A stretch of 64,000 bases of DNA from Romboutsia timonensis (GTDB lineage Bacteria > Bacillota > Clostridia > Peptostreptococcales > Peptostreptococcaceae). The notes beneath the pieces were generated by a model. The model was not told the origin of the DNA. It ran no database searches and saw only the letters and a list, made by a program, of their open reading frames with translations. The position numbers and the translations under genes were made by a program. Positions 27,649 through 37,162 of this stretch are shown piece by piece; position 1 is the stretch's first letter, and the number at the start of each line of letters is the position of its first letter. The stretch is from the NCBI RefSeq assembly GCF_900106845.1, contig NZ_LT629850.1, forward strand, positions 95,433 through 159,432, read 5' to 3'.

Positions 27649-27984
27649 ATGATAAGATGTTCTTTAGAAGAAAAAAATTTAATCATAGAGTTTTTGACTA
27701 GTGAATTGGATCATCATATAACTAATGAAGTTAGAGATGAGATAGATATAATATTAGATTCTAAATCAATAAAGAATATAGTATTTGATTTTAAAAATAT
27801 TAGATTTATGGATTCATCTGGTATAGGTGTAATTATAGGAAGATACAAGAAAATTTCCAGTGAAGGTGGAAAAGTATCAGTAGTAAATGTAAATGACAGA
27901 GTAAAAAAAATATTCAATTTATCAGGTATGAACAAAATAATTAACATTTACGATACATATGAAGAAGTAGCAAGTTCTTTGTAA
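27649..27984 (+). CDS. spoIIAA: Anti-sigma F factor antagonist (STAS domain)
   Basis: A forespore-specific anti-anti-sigma factor. When dephosphorylated by SpoIIE it binds SpoIIAB and releases sigma-F. The 111-residue STAS domain carries the phosphorylation site in [14 protein letters not shown] (the second serine, residue 57). The ribosome site is AAGGGGGAA. It is the first gene of the spoIIAA-spoIIAB-sigF operon; spoIIAB follows after 13 bases. Confidence 0.95.
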   Translation: MIRCSLEEKNLIIEFLTSELDHHITNEVRDEIDIILDSKSIKNIVFDFKNIRFMDSSGIGVIIGRYKKISSEGGKVSVVNVNDRVKKIFNLSGMNKIINIYDTYEEVASSL

Positions 27985-27997
27985 GGGGGAATATATT

Positions 27998-28426
27998 ATG
28001 AATAATATTATGGAAGTAAAATTTTCTGCCAAGTCTGAAAATGAAAGCTTAGCAAGAGTTATAGTTGCATCTTTTGCTGCTAAATTAGACCCGACATTAG
28101 ATGAACTAGCAGATATAAAAACTGCTGTGTCAGAGGCTGTTACAAATTCTATTATACATGGGTATGATGAAGATGATTCAAAGTTTGTATATTTAAGATG
28201 TGAAATAAATGAAAATACTATAAAGGTAGTAGTAGAAGATAGAGGACATGGTATAGAAGATATTTCGATGGCTATGCAACCACTTTATACATCAAAACCA
28301 GAACTTGAAAGATCAGGAATGGGGTTCACTGTTATGGAAAGTTTTATGGATGATATAACGGTAAGTTCAATAAAGGATGAAGGGACAAAAGTAGTTATGA
28401 CAAAAAAAATAAACTTGCCTGAATAA
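27998..28426 (+). CDS. spoIIAB: Anti-sigma F factor, serine kinase
   Basis: A GHKL-fold serine kinase and anti-sigma factor that holds sigma-F inactive and phosphorylates SpoIIAA. The ATP-binding motifs are visible: [14 protein letters not shown] (N box), [10 protein letters not shown] (G1) and [14 protein letters not shown] (G2). The 142-residue length is typical. It is separated from sigF by 26 bases. Confidence 0.95.
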   Translation: MNNIMEVKFSAKSENESLARVIVASFAAKLDPTLDELADIKTAVSEAVTNSIIHGYDEDDSKFVYLRCEINENTIKVVVEDRGHGIEDISMAMQPLYTSKPELERSGMGFTVMESFMDDITVSSIKDEGTKVVMTKKINLPE

Positions 28427-28452
28427 AGACCAAAAAGAATAGAGGTTTTATT

Positions 28453-29220
28453 ATGGGGATAACTGCAAAGAAACAAGAAAAAAGAACATTACTTAGCCAT
28501 GAAGAAACGCTTGATTTGATAGATAAAGTTCAACGTACAGGTGATGAACAGGCTAAAGAAATATTAATAGAAAATAATTTAGGTTTAGTTAGAAGTGTTG
28601 TATCAAAATTCTTAAACATAGGTTATGATAGAGATGATTTATTCCAATTAGGATCTATAGGATTAATTAAAGCTATATATAAATTTGATCCAAGGTTTAA
28701 TGTAAAATTCTCTACATATGCAGTTCCTATGATTCTAGGTGAAATAAAAAGATATTTAAGAGATGATGGTATGGTAAAAGTATCTAGATCTCTAAAGCAA
28801 ATAGCAATAAAAGCAAAAACAACAAGTGAAATTTTAAGTAAAAAGCTAGGAAGAGAACCAAGCATAGAAGAATTAGCAAAAGAATTAGACGTAGAAAAAG
28901 AAGATTTAGTAATGGCGATGGAATCTAATTTTTCTGTTGAATATTTACATGGCGTAATTCATGAAGAAGAAGGGTCTCCGATATGCCTTATCGATAAGAT
29001 AAGTCAAAAAGGTGAAAGTGAAGAAGAGAAAGTTGTAGAAAATATCTTACTTAAAGAAGTACTTGGAAAACTAGAAAAAAGAGAAAGACAAATAATAATG
29101 TTAAGATATTTTGAAGATAGAACTCAAAGTGAAATTGGCGAATTATTAAATATATCTCAAGTGCAAGTTTCTAGAATAGAGAAAAAGGTATTGTCTAAGT
29201 TAAAATCATATATTAGTTAG
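28453..29220 (+). CDS. sigF: RNA polymerase sporulation sigma factor sigma-F
   Basis: The first forespore-specific sigma factor. The 255-residue sigma-70-type protein has region 2 (DLFQLGSIGLIKAIYKFDP and FSTYAVPMILGEIKRYLRDDG), region 3 and a region 4 helix-turn-helix (RTQSEIGELLNISQVQVSRIEKKV). It is the third gene of the spoIIA operon. A terminator follows, separating it from the spoVA genes. Confidence 0.96.
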   Translation: MGITAKKQEKRTLLSHEETLDLIDKVQRTGDEQAKEILIENNLGLVRSVVSKFLNIGYDRDDLFQLGSIGLIKAIYKFDPRFNVKFSTYAVPMILGEIKRYLRDDGMVKVSRSLKQIAIKAKTTSEILSKKLGREPSIEELAKELDVEKEDLVMAMESNFSVEYLHGVIHEEEGSPICLIDKISQKGESEEEKVVENILLKEVLGKLEKRERQIIMLRYFEDRTQSEIGELLNISQVQVSRIEKKVLSKLKSYIS

Positions 29221-29227
29221 TTAAAAT

Positions 29228-29269
29228 AAATCCTTAATTTAAGTTTAGATTAAGGGTTTATTTTTTTTT
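29228..29269 (+). terminator. Terminator of the spoIIA operon
   Basis: AAATCCTTAAT / ATTAAGGGTTT stem followed by nine T, directly after sigF. Confidence 0.85.
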
Positions 29270-29303
29270 ATTTAAGAAATAATAAATAAAAGGGAGGTTT
29301 TAT

Positions 29304-29891
29304 ATGGAAGATATTTACTTAATACCCATAAGGTTAAAGCCGCTTAACTTTACTATTCAAAATATTTATTTAAAAGATATTTATTATATATATCCAAAAG
29401 AGTATGAAGAAAAAATAGGAAATATATGTATAAGAACCTATAAAGAAAAAGATTCAAATTATGATGTTATCCATATAGGTGAAGTAATCGATAAAATAAA
29501 GGAAAAGCTATCTACAGCACATATAACATTTTTAAAAACTGATGATGTAGTAATATTTTTCAATGAAAATAAAAAAGATAGAACTAAGTATCTAAGGGTT
29601 TTACTAGTCTCTATAGTTGTCCTTATGGGGTCTATAATGGGAATAATGAACTTTCATGCAGATGTAAATATGATACATTCTCAAAGTACTATGGTAAACG
29701 CATTAACTAAAAATCCTAAAAAGTATCTACCGTACTTTCAAATACCATATTCTATTGGTATAGGATTAGGGGTTGCCCTTTTTTTTAACAAATTTATTCC
29801 TACATATGCAAAAAATGAACCTAGCCCTTTAGATTTAAAAATGAAATCTTTAAACAAAGAAATTGAAAATGAGTTACGTAATACTAAGTAA
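29304..29891 (+). CDS. spoVAA: Stage V sporulation protein AA
   Basis: A component of the SpoVA system for dipicolinic acid (DPA) transport into and out of the spore. The 195-residue protein has a soluble N-terminal domain (about 1-95) and two hydrophobic segments (about 98-116 and 150-168), the SpoVAA layout. The ribosome site is AAGGGAGG. It begins a five-gene block AA-AB-AC-AD-AE. SpoVAA and SpoVAB are missing from some clostridia, so their presence is informative. Confidence 0.82.
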   Translation: MEDIYLIPIRLKPLNFTIQNIYLKDIYYIYPKEYEEKIGNICIRTYKEKDSNYDVIHIGEVIDKIKEKLSTAHITFLKTDDVVIFFNENKKDRTKYLRVLLVSIVVLMGSIMGIMNFHADVNMIHSQSTMVNALTKNPKKYLPYFQIPYSIGIGLGVALFFNKFIPTYAKNEPSPLDLKMKSLNKEIENELRNTK

Positions 29892-29903
29892 AGAGGATTA
29901 AAC

Positions 29904-30320
29904 GTGAAATTATTTTTAATTATCTTTGGATTATCATCAGGAATAATGGTTGGTGCAGGAGTGATTTCACTATTAATATTAGTTGGAATCATACCACGAA
30001 TGGCACAACTAAGTAATACAAGGTCATTTATAAATTTTTATGAAAAAATACTAGTTATAGGTACTTTCCTTGGAGCTTTAATATCGATTCAAAATATATC
30101 AATATCAATAGGTAAAATTGGTGTTATAGTATTTGGATTATCATATGGTATATTTGTAGGATTTTTAAGTTCAGGATTAGCTGAAATATTAGATTATATA
30201 CCAATAGCCTCGAGAAGATTAAAGATACCAACTCTATACTTAAAATATATAATAATATCTTTGTTGATAGGAAAAGTTATAGGTTCCTTTATAGGATGGG
30301 AAATAATACAAGGAGGGTAA
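29904..30320 (+). CDS. spoVAB: Stage V sporulation protein AB
   Basis: A 138-residue membrane protein with about four hydrophobic segments and the SpoVAB-type pattern SGIMVGAGVISLLILVGIIPRMAQLS at the N-terminus. GTG start after AGAGGATT, 12 bases behind spoVAA and 4 bases ahead of spoVAC, so it is clearly one transcript. It is part of the SpoVA DPA channel/transport system in the forespore inner membrane. Confidence 0.88.
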   Translation: MKLFLIIFGLSSGIMVGAGVISLLILVGIIPRMAQLSNTRSFINFYEKILVIGTFLGALISIQNISISIGKIGVIVFGLSYGIFVGFLSSGLAEILDYIPIASRRLKIPTLYLKYIIISLLIGKVIGSFIGWEIIQGG

Positions 30321-30324
30321 AAGC

Positions 30325-30765
30325 GTGGGTGAAAATTATAAAAAATATGTAGATGAAATTAGCCCTAAGCCAAAATATTTAAAAAATTATACATTAGCAT
30401 TTATAGTTGGTGGAATTATTTGTGTAATAGGACAAATAATAAATGATTTATATTCAAAAGTTGTTAATTTAGATAAAATACCAGCATCAACTGCGACTTC
30501 TATAACACTAATATTTATAGGTGCTTTTTTAACTGGATTAGGAGTATATGATTTGATAGGCAAGAGAGCAGGTGCTGGATCAATAATACCTATAACAGGA
30601 TTTGCTAACTCTATAGTATCTCCAGCAATGGAGTATAAAAGAGAAGGATTTGTTTTAGGTGTTGGAGCTAATTTATTTAAAATTGCAGGACCAGTATTAG
30701 TATATGGAATAGGATCATCTATTATATGTGGATTTATCTATTATATTTTTACTCTTATAAAATAA
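30325..30765 (+). CDS. spoVAC: Stage V sporulation protein AC
   Basis: A 146-residue integral membrane protein. In other spore formers SpoVAC acts as a mechanosensitive channel for DPA release. Typical stretches are YTLAFIVGGIICVIGQ and GKRAGAGSIIPITGFANSIVSPAMEYKREG. It has a GTG start with AGGAGGG upstream, overlapping the end of spoVAB closely. It is homologous in fold to SpoVAE further down. Confidence 0.94.
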   Translation: MGENYKKYVDEISPKPKYLKNYTLAFIVGGIICVIGQIINDLYSKVVNLDKIPASTATSITLIFIGAFLTGLGVYDLIGKRAGAGSIIPITGFANSIVSPAMEYKREGFVLGVGANLFKIAGPVLVYGIGSSIICGFIYYIFTLIK

Positions 30766-30777
30766 GGAGATGAAAAT

Positions 30778-31791
30778 ATGGCAAATAAGAGAGTAGGAAA
30801 AAGAACTGTAAAGTTACAAAATAACCCGACTATAATATCAGCAGCATCTGTAGTAGGTCCTAAGGAAGGACAAGGACCTTTGAAAGAATACTTTAATCTT
30901 ATCTTACAAGATGATTTATATGGAGAAAAATCATGGGAATTAGCAGAAAGTAAAATGGTTCAAACTGCGATGCACATGGCAGCACAAAAAGCTGGTAAAA
31001 AACTAGAGGATATAAACTATCTTATTGGTGGCGATCTAATAAATCAAATTGTTCCATCATCTTTTGCAGCTAGAGAGTTAGGTATACCTTTTTTTGGTAT
31101 ATATGGAGCTTGTTCAACTATGGCAGAAGGAATGTGCTTAAGTGCAATGCTTATTGATGGAGGATTTGCAGATTTAATTTTATCAGGTGCATCAAGTCAT
31201 TATTGTACAGCAGAAAGACAATTTAGATTTCCACTAGAATTAGGAAATCAAAAACCTATGACAGCACAATGGACTGTAACAGGTGCAGGATCAGTATTAA
31301 TTGCTCCAAATAAAGAAGGTCCAAAAGTTAAGTATGTAACAGTTGGAAAGGTAATAGATGAAGGAATCGATGATGGAAATAATATGGGACCAGCTATGGC
31401 ACCAGCAGCTGTAGATACAATATATTCTTATTTTAATGATACTAAGGATGACCCAAATAGTTTTGATTTGATTATAACAGGGGATTTGGGTAAAATAGGA
31501 AAACAGATAACAGAAGACTTTTTAAAGAAAAAAGGTATTGATATATCAAATGTATATACAGATTGTGGTTTAAAAATATTTAATTTAGAAGAACAAGATG
31601 TTCATTGTGGAGGCAGTGGATGTGGTTGTTCTGCTACTGTATTTGCTGGATATATATATCAGAAGTTATTAAAAAAAGAATTTAATAAGGTGATGTTAGT
31701 ATCTACAGGAGCATTACTATCTCCAACTAGTACACTACAAAAACAAACAATACCATGTGTTGCACATGCAGTAGTTATTGAAAATGATTAG
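30778..31791 (+). CDS. spoVAD: Stage V sporulation protein AD
   Basis: The DPA-binding soluble subunit of the SpoVA system, with a thiolase-like fold. The 337 residues contain GIYGACSTMAEGMCLSAMLI and the C-terminal VHCGGSGCGCSATVFAGY. The ribosome site is AAGGAG. It lies between spoVAC and spoVAE, the order kept in nearly all spore formers. Confidence 0.96.
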   Translation: MANKRVGKRTVKLQNNPTIISAASVVGPKEGQGPLKEYFNLILQDDLYGEKSWELAESKMVQTAMHMAAQKAGKKLEDINYLIGGDLINQIVPSSFAARELGIPFFGIYGACSTMAEGMCLSAMLIDGGFADLILSGASSHYCTAERQFRFPLELGNQKPMTAQWTVTGAGSVLIAPNKEGPKVKYVTVGKVIDEGIDDGNNMGPAMAPAAVDTIYSYFNDTKDDPNSFDLIITGDLGKIGKQITEDFLKKKGIDISNVYTDCGLKIFNLEEQDVHCGGSGCGCSATVFAGYIYQKLLKKEFNKVMLVSTGALLSPTSTLQKQTIPCVAHAVVIEND

Positions 31792-31803
31792 GAGTGAATT
31801 AAA

Positions 31804-32166
31804 GTGCTATTAGATTATGTAAAGGTATTTTTTGTAGGAGGCATTATTTGCCTAATTGCACAAATAATGATGGATTACTTTAAAGTGCAAACACCTTATG
31901 TAATGGTTACTTATGTTACAAGTGGTGTAATTTTAACTTTCTTAGGTATTTATGAACATATTGTTAATTTTGGAAGGGCAGGTGCAACTGTACCTATAAT
32001 AGGATTTGGATATTTATTGGCTAATGGAGTAAAAACAGCAATAGCTAAAGATGGACTATTGGGTGTTTTTACAGGAGGAACAGTAGCTGGTGCAGGAGGG
32101 ATAGCAGCAGCTATATTCTTTGGATATATTATGGCAGTAGTATTTACTCCAAAGGCAAAGCCTTGA
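31804..32166 (+). CDS. spoVAE: Stage V sporulation protein AE
   Basis: A 120-residue membrane protein of the SpoVAE(b) type, related to SpoVAC (FVGGIICLIAQIMMD, then GRAGATVPIIGFGYLLANG). GTG start 12 bases after spoVAD with GGAGTG upstream. It ends the spoVA operon; a strong terminator follows. Confidence 0.93.
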   Translation: MLLDYVKVFFVGGIICLIAQIMMDYFKVQTPYVMVTYVTSGVILTFLGIYEHIVNFGRAGATVPIIGFGYLLANGVKTAIAKDGLLGVFTGGTVAGAGGIAAAIFFGYIMAVVFTPKAKP

Positions 32167-32205
32167 TGAAAGATAATATATAAACTTTATACATTTTAAG
32201 TAATA

Positions 32206-32243
32206 AAAAATGGGCAAGCTTAAAATATAAGTTGCCCATTTTT
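32206..32243. terminator. Terminator between spoVAE and the convergent PBP gene
   Basis: A 12-bp stem AAAAATGGGCAA / TTGCCCATTTTT, symmetrical and able to act on both strands. Confidence 0.9.
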
Positions 32244-32253
32244 ATATTTAATT

Positions 32254-34857
32254 TTATTGAACTGGAGCTTCCGGTGTAGCCGGAGCTTCCGGTGTAGTTG
32301 GATTTACTGGTGTAGTTGGAGTCTCCGGTGTAGTTGGAGTCTCCGGTGTAGTCGGAGTCTCCGGTGTAGTCGGAGTTTCCGGTGTAGCCGGAGTTTCCGG
32401 TGTAGTTGGAGTTTCTGGTGTTGTGTTTTCTGTTTGTGAATTATTATTCTCAGTTTTTGATGGCTTAGTTGATTGAGAAGTGTATCTACTTGGTCCTGTA
32501 CCTTTTATAAAAGCAGCATTAGAACCAGAAGAAGATCTTCCACCATCTATTAAGTTTATTTTTGCAAAGTATATATTTTTAGGTACTTTAAAATCAGTTT
32601 TAGTTAAATTCTTGTGTATTTTATTCATTACTGTAGACCATAACTTCGCTGCAGATGAACTACCACCAGAAATACTTTTTCTAGAAATTGTATTACCATT
32701 TGTATCTTTTCTACCAGCATCATCTCCAATATAAGTGGCACCAACGTAGTAAGGAGTATATCCTACAAACCAAGCATCTAAAGACTTATTAGTTGTACCT
32801 GTTTTACCAGCAACAGGCATACCATTTGATAAGGCTGCTCTTCCTCCAGTACCTTCTGTAACAACTGCTTGTAACATATCAGTTAATACATAAGCTACTT
32901 CAGAATCTACAACTTTATGTTCTTCTGGTGTATTTTTTACTATAAGTTGACCATCATAACTAGATATTGTAGTAAATATTGTTGGTTCAATATAAGTACC
33001 TCCATTAGCTAAAGTACCATAAGCTGCAGCCATTTCAAGTGGAGAAACACCTTGAGACATACCTCCAAGAGTTAAAGATGCGAATGATCTATCTTTTGAA
33101 TCTGATTGAAGAGTTGTTATACCAAAGTGTCTTAAATAGTCAATCATTATATCTACACATTCTTCATAAGTGCTACCTAACATTTCAGCAGTTTTAGCAG
33201 CAATTGTATTAGAAGAATACGCTAAAGCTTTACGTAAACTCATAGAACCTGAACCACTTGTAGTAGTGTTAGGATTCCATCTATTATTATCTTTAAACTT
33301 ATATCCACCCTTAGCATCACTTACAGCTGTAGATTGAGTTATTTTTAAAGTATCTATAGCTGGAGTATAAACTGATAGAGGCTTTATAGTAGAACCAGGC
33401 TGTTGAGGTGTAGTTGCTCTATTTAAAGTTTTTCTACCTGTAATATGTCTACCACCTACTAAAGCTTTTATTTGTCCTGTTCTATAATCTAAAATAACCA
33501 TAGAAGATTGAGGTTGATGCGACCCATCAGAATCAACTCTACTATTAGGGAAGTTACTATCATTTTCATATTCTTTTTCTAATATTTCTTGCATAGTTGG
33601 ATCTATTGTAGTGTCTATTCTTAATCCACCATTATAGAACATGTTATAAGCTTCATCTCTTGTATTTCCTTGTTCAACTAAAGCATCTATTACGTTATAT
33701 TCTATAAGGTCTTCTACTGAAGAAGCTACCTTATCTGCAGCCTTAGGAAGCTTTATATTTATAGGTTCAGCTATTGCTTCACTATATTCTGATTGAGAAA
33801 TATATCCAAGATCTAACATTTTCTTTAAAACAATGTTTCTTCTTTCTATTGCTTTTGGATTACTAACGGCTTTTCTTACAACCATAGATCCAGACTTTAA
33901 TTGTTTATATGTATCTTGATTTGGTATTAATCCCCATTTATTTAATTTATCAATCATATCAAGTTCAACTTGCGTAGGATCATCAAGATTATCATCAGGA
34001 GTATTTATAAAGTATAAAAGTCTATTTTCTACATCACTTTTCTCTTCTGTTCCATCAAGTTTTGAACTTATATAAGCAGCATAACGTGATGGATTTTTTG
34101 TAGCTCCTGCAAGTAATGCACATTCTGCAAGTGTAAGATCTTTTGCATCTTTGCTAAAGTATCCATTTGCTCCAGCTTGTACTCCTGCAAGACCTCTACC
34201 TACGAAGAAATTATTTAAGTAAGCTTCAAGAATTTGATTCTTAGTTAAAGTTTTACTCATTTCATAAGCATAATATATATCCTTTATTTTACGAGTTAAA
34301 GTTTGCTTATCAGTAGTTAGTAACATTTTTGATACCTGCATAGGTATTGTACTACCACCTTGTTTATTACCCGTTAAGGTTTTGACAACAGATCTTAATA
34401 AACCTTTTATATCTACACCATTGTGTTCATAAAATCTTTCGTCCTCAATTGAAACAACTGCATTTATTATGTCTTTTGGCATTTGATCTATTTTAATAGG
34501 ATCTTTTTTATTTACACTAGGAGCATTAGATAATAAGTCTCCATTGGCGTATCTAATTTCAGTTGTTTGGTAAGTCTTTTCATCTAAGAGAGCTTTAGTA
34601 ACTGGTTGTACATCTCTTAAAGATGCAAATACTAGACCTGTTCCTGCTGCAGACAAGCATACTAACATTACTAAAAGTACGATTCCTGTTACTCTAAGTG
34701 CTTTAAACTTATCTTTCTTTTTAGAAGATTTCTTTTTAGAAGACTTAGTTCTAGGAGAACTAGAGTTAGCACTTTTAGAAGTAGTACTCTTATTAGCAGA
34801 AGAACTTACTTTTTTTCTTCTTATTTTATTGTTATTTCCATTATTATCATTACTCAT
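32254..34857 (-). CDS. Class A penicillin-binding protein (PBP1A type)
   Basis: A bifunctional peptidoglycan synthase: glycosyltransferase plus transpeptidase. The 867 residues begin with a Ser/Lys-rich cytoplasmic tail, a membrane anchor at about 55-79, a GT51 domain with the catalytic SIEDERFYEHNGVD and QGGSTIPMQ, and a transpeptidase domain with STIKP (nucleophilic serine), SSN and KTGTT. The C-terminus is a Pro/Thr/Glu tail of six-residue repeats (TPETPT) encoded by 18-bp repeats. Ribosome site AAGGAGG. It faces the spoVA operon and is divergent from yunB; whether it is vegetative or sporulation-specific is not told by sequence. Confidence 0.94.
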   Translation of the reverse strand: MSNDNNGNNNKIRRKKVSSSANKSTTSKSANSSSPRTKSSKKKSSKKKDKFKALRVTGIVLLVMLVCLSAAGTGLVFASLRDVQPVTKALLDEKTYQTTEIRYANGDLLSNAPSVNKKDPIKIDQMPKDIINAVVSIEDERFYEHNGVDIKGLLRSVVKTLTGNKQGGSTIPMQVSKMLLTTDKQTLTRKIKDIYYAYEMSKTLTKNQILEAYLNNFFVGRGLAGVQAGANGYFSKDAKDLTLAECALLAGATKNPSRYAAYISSKLDGTEEKSDVENRLLYFINTPDDNLDDPTQVELDMIDKLNKWGLIPNQDTYKQLKSGSMVVRKAVSNPKAIERRNIVLKKMLDLGYISQSEYSEAIAEPINIKLPKAADKVASSVEDLIEYNVIDALVEQGNTRDEAYNMFYNGGLRIDTTIDPTMQEILEKEYENDSNFPNSRVDSDGSHQPQSSMVILDYRTGQIKALVGGRHITGRKTLNRATTPQQPGSTIKPLSVYTPAIDTLKITQSTAVSDAKGGYKFKDNNRWNPNTTTSGSGSMSLRKALAYSSNTIAAKTAEMLGSTYEECVDIMIDYLRHFGITTLQSDSKDRSFASLTLGGMSQGVSPLEMAAAYGTLANGGTYIEPTIFTTISSYDGQLIVKNTPEEHKVVDSEVAYVLTDMLQAVVTEGTGGRAALSNGMPVAGKTGTTNKSLDAWFVGYTPYYVGATYIGDDAGRKDTNGNTISRKSISGGSSSAAKLWSTVMNKIHKNLTKTDFKVPKNIYFAKINLIDGGRSSSGSNAAFIKGTGPSRYTSQSTKPSKTENNNSQTENTTPETPTTPETPATPETPTTPETPTTPETPTTPETPTTPVNPTTPEAPATPEAPVQ
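32264..32425 (-). repeat. 18-bp tandem repeat in the PBP C-terminus
   Basis: Nine adjoining 18-base units of the form GGAGTCTCCGGTGTAGTT (plus strand), some identical and others with one to four changes. They encode six-residue units of the type PETPTT. The copy number is likely to vary by slippage without shifting frame. Confidence 0.92.
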
Positions 34858-35090
34858 TAAGCTTAACCTCCTTACCTAATGCAATATTATACCACATATA
34901 CTCATTATTTTCTAATTAATACATAAAATTGAATGTATATAACTTTATATAGCTATCCTAAATTTATAGTATTAATTATTTTTTACTTATATACTAAAAA
35001 TATGTGAAAGATGTATAAAATATATAAAATCTTAAAAAAATAAGAAAATACTATAAGATATTTTAACATAAAATAATAAGGGGGATTATT

Positions 35091-35768
35091 TTGAGTAAAA
35101 GATTAATAGACTCCAAATTAGGAGATTTTAAAAGAATTGTAGTTACATTTATAATGATATTTATAATGTCTATATTTATAGGCAGCTTTATATATGTTGA
35201 TAATAGTCTTAGGCCAACTATTACAGTGTTGGCTGAAACAAAAGCTATAGAGCTTGCTAATAGATCTATAAATAAAGCAGTTGGGGAAATCGTCAAAGAC
35301 AAAATAGACTATTCAGACTTAATATACACAAAGTTGGATTCAAAAGGTAAAATATCAATGATACAATCAAATACTATTTTAATGAATCAAATAGCATCAG
35401 ATGTTGCATTGGAAATACAGAATGAATTAAAGCAAGTAAAATCTACTACTGCATACATACCAATAGGAACTGCTTTAAAAAGCCCTATACTAGCTAAATA
35501 TGGACCACAGCTAAAAGTATCGATAGAGCCAATAGGAACAGTATCTGTTGATTTTAAAACTAGTTTTGAATCAGCAGGTATAAATCAAACTAGACATAGA
35601 ATTTATTTAGAAGCTAAAACACAAGTAAAAGTAGTCATACCTCTTACAACATCAACCAAAGAAGTAAAAGCACAAATTCCAATATGTGAAACAATAATAG
35701 TAGGAGAAGTACCAGAAAGTTATGTTAATGTACCAGCAGAAATTGCACCTAATATGTTACCAAAATAA
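35091..35768 (+). CDS. yunB: Sporulation protein YunB
   Basis: A 225-residue protein of the YunB family, made in the mother cell under sigma-E in Bacillus and of unclear function. One N-terminal membrane anchor (residues about 17-36) is followed by an extracytoplasmic domain with the typical RPTITVLAETKAIELANRSIN and IPIGTALKSPILAKYGP segments. TTG start after AAGGGGGAT. The 233-base divergent region with the PBP gene shows no clear operator. Confidence 0.9.
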   Translation: MSKRLIDSKLGDFKRIVVTFIMIFIMSIFIGSFIYVDNSLRPTITVLAETKAIELANRSINKAVGEIVKDKIDYSDLIYTKLDSKGKISMIQSNTILMNQIASDVALEIQNELKQVKSTTAYIPIGTALKSPILAKYGPQLKVSIEPIGTVSVDFKTSFESAGINQTRHRIYLEAKTQVKVVIPLTTSTKEVKAQIPICETIIVGEVPESYVNVPAEIAPNMLPK

Positions 35769-35769
35769 T

Positions 35770-35812
35770 CAATTAAAAAGTGACTAAAAGTTTATTAGTC
35801 ACTTTTTAATTG
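35770..35812. terminator. Bidirectional terminator between yunB and spoIVB
   Basis: A perfect 18-bp stem with a 7-base loop (35770-35787 and 35795-35812), with A and T runs on both arms. It serves both convergent genes. Confidence 0.95.
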
Positions 35813-35818
35813 ATTTGA

Positions 35819-36808
35819 TTATTCTTCAATCATCCATTTAATAAAAACAGCATATCCAGTAGTTGGGTCATTTTCTACTGCGTGTGAAATAGCACCTATA
35901 ATTTTATCACCTTGAACTATAGGAGTGCCACTCATACCTTGAACAATACCTCCTGTAAGTTGTAAAAGTTCTTTATCAGTTATGTGTATTTTAAAAGTTT
36001 TAGATTTTGGTGTTTTTTGATTTTCGATATTTAAAATTTCAATATCAAATTTTTTACAACCTTCATTACTAGTTTGTAAAATTATTTGAGCATTTCCCGT
36101 TTCAACTTCATTTAATGAAGCTACTTTATATTTTTCGTAATTAGATGTATCAAATTTTACTATATCTCCTTTTATTCCGAAATCTGTATTATCTGTAAAT
36201 TTACCTATATAGTCTTTTGGCTTAGCACTAATACAACCAACACTTCCTCTATATGATTTTTCTATATTTAAGTTAGTAGTAGTTGAAATATATCCATCTT
36301 TTATTTTAATTTTTCTGGAGCTTCCTAAACTTATTGGATGAGCTACAGCACCGAATTTATTATTAATGGGGTCTATATAAGTTAAAGTAGCAAATCCAGA
36401 TATACTATCAGTAGAATTTACTTCTTCTAATTTACTTTTTAAAGTTTTTATATTTGTGATATGATTATTTCTTTTCAATGTAACATCAATAACATTTGTG
36501 CTATCTGGTAAGCTATTTAGTACATTTGAAAAATCACTATAACTTTTAATAGTATTGTTATTTATACTTATTATCTCATCACCTAAAGTAAAAGGTGAAT
36601 CTTTTATATTACTTCGAACAATTACATTTTCTAATTGAGCTTCTATATGAAGTACATTACCTACAGGAATTAAAAAATCATTTTCAGTTTTTGTAAGTGA
36701 TGTTGCATAAATTAAATTATTTGAGAAAAAATATAGTAAAAATAATAAACAGACAACTAATGAAAATTTTGTATTGATAATTTTTTTACTATTATTTTTA
36801 TAAAACAT
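35819..36808 (-). CDS. spoIVB: SpoIVB serine peptidase
   Basis: A forespore serine protease that signals across the intermembrane space to activate pro-sigma-K processing. An N-terminal hydrophobic anchor is followed by a PDZ domain (LGDEIISINNNTIKSYSDFS) and an S55 peptidase domain. The catalytic histidine is in FGAVAHPISLG, the serine in GIVQGMSGTPIVQGDKIIGA. ATG 36808 (329 residues) is chosen because GAAAGGATGG lies just before; the ATGs at 36829 and 36826 precede that site. It stands alone here, with yunB convergent. Confidence 0.93.
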   Translation of the reverse strand: MFYKNNSKKIINTKFSLVVCLLFLLYFFSNNLIYATSLTKTENDFLIPVGNVLHIEAQLENVIVRSNIKDSPFTLGDEIISINNNTIKSYSDFSNVLNSLPDSTNVIDVTLKRNNHITNIKTLKSKLEEVNSTDSISGFATLTYIDPINNKFGAVAHPISLGSSRKIKIKDGYISTTTNLNIEKSYRGSVGCISAKPKDYIGKFTDNTDFGIKGDIVKFDTSNYEKYKVASLNEVETGNAQIILQTSNEGCKKFDIEILNIENQKTPKSKTFKIHITDKELLQLTGGIVQGMSGTPIVQGDKIIGAISHAVENDPTTGYAVFIKWMIEE

Positions 36809-37118
36809 AAAACACCATCCTTTCATCAAATATCTAATAAGTCATATTTTTAGTCACAGATTTAAAAAGTCGTGGTGCTTTTCTTTGGTATTATATTTTG
36901 CATTAATAATATTTTGATGCTTGGAAAACAGAAGAAGTATAACCGTAGATTACAAAAATAATAAATAAGTTAGAAAATTAGAAATTATATCTTGAAAAAA
37001 CTGAATTAAAAATTAAGAAATTCTATATTTAGTTAATAAAATACTGAATTATATTAATAAAATATAAAAAATAATAAAATATAAAAATGAATAGTAGGAA
37101 GAAAATGAAATATAAAAC

Positions 37119-37162
37119 AAAAAAACACTTAATAAAATTAAAATCAATCAAGTGTTTTTTTT
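37119..37162. terminator. Bidirectional terminator at the end of the 120-residue gene
   Basis: AAAAAACACTT / AAGTGTTTTTT stem. The last codons of the minus-strand gene form one arm, and its stop lies in the loop. The 310 bases between this and the spoIVB start are very AT-rich and hold no gene I can support. Confidence 0.8.
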
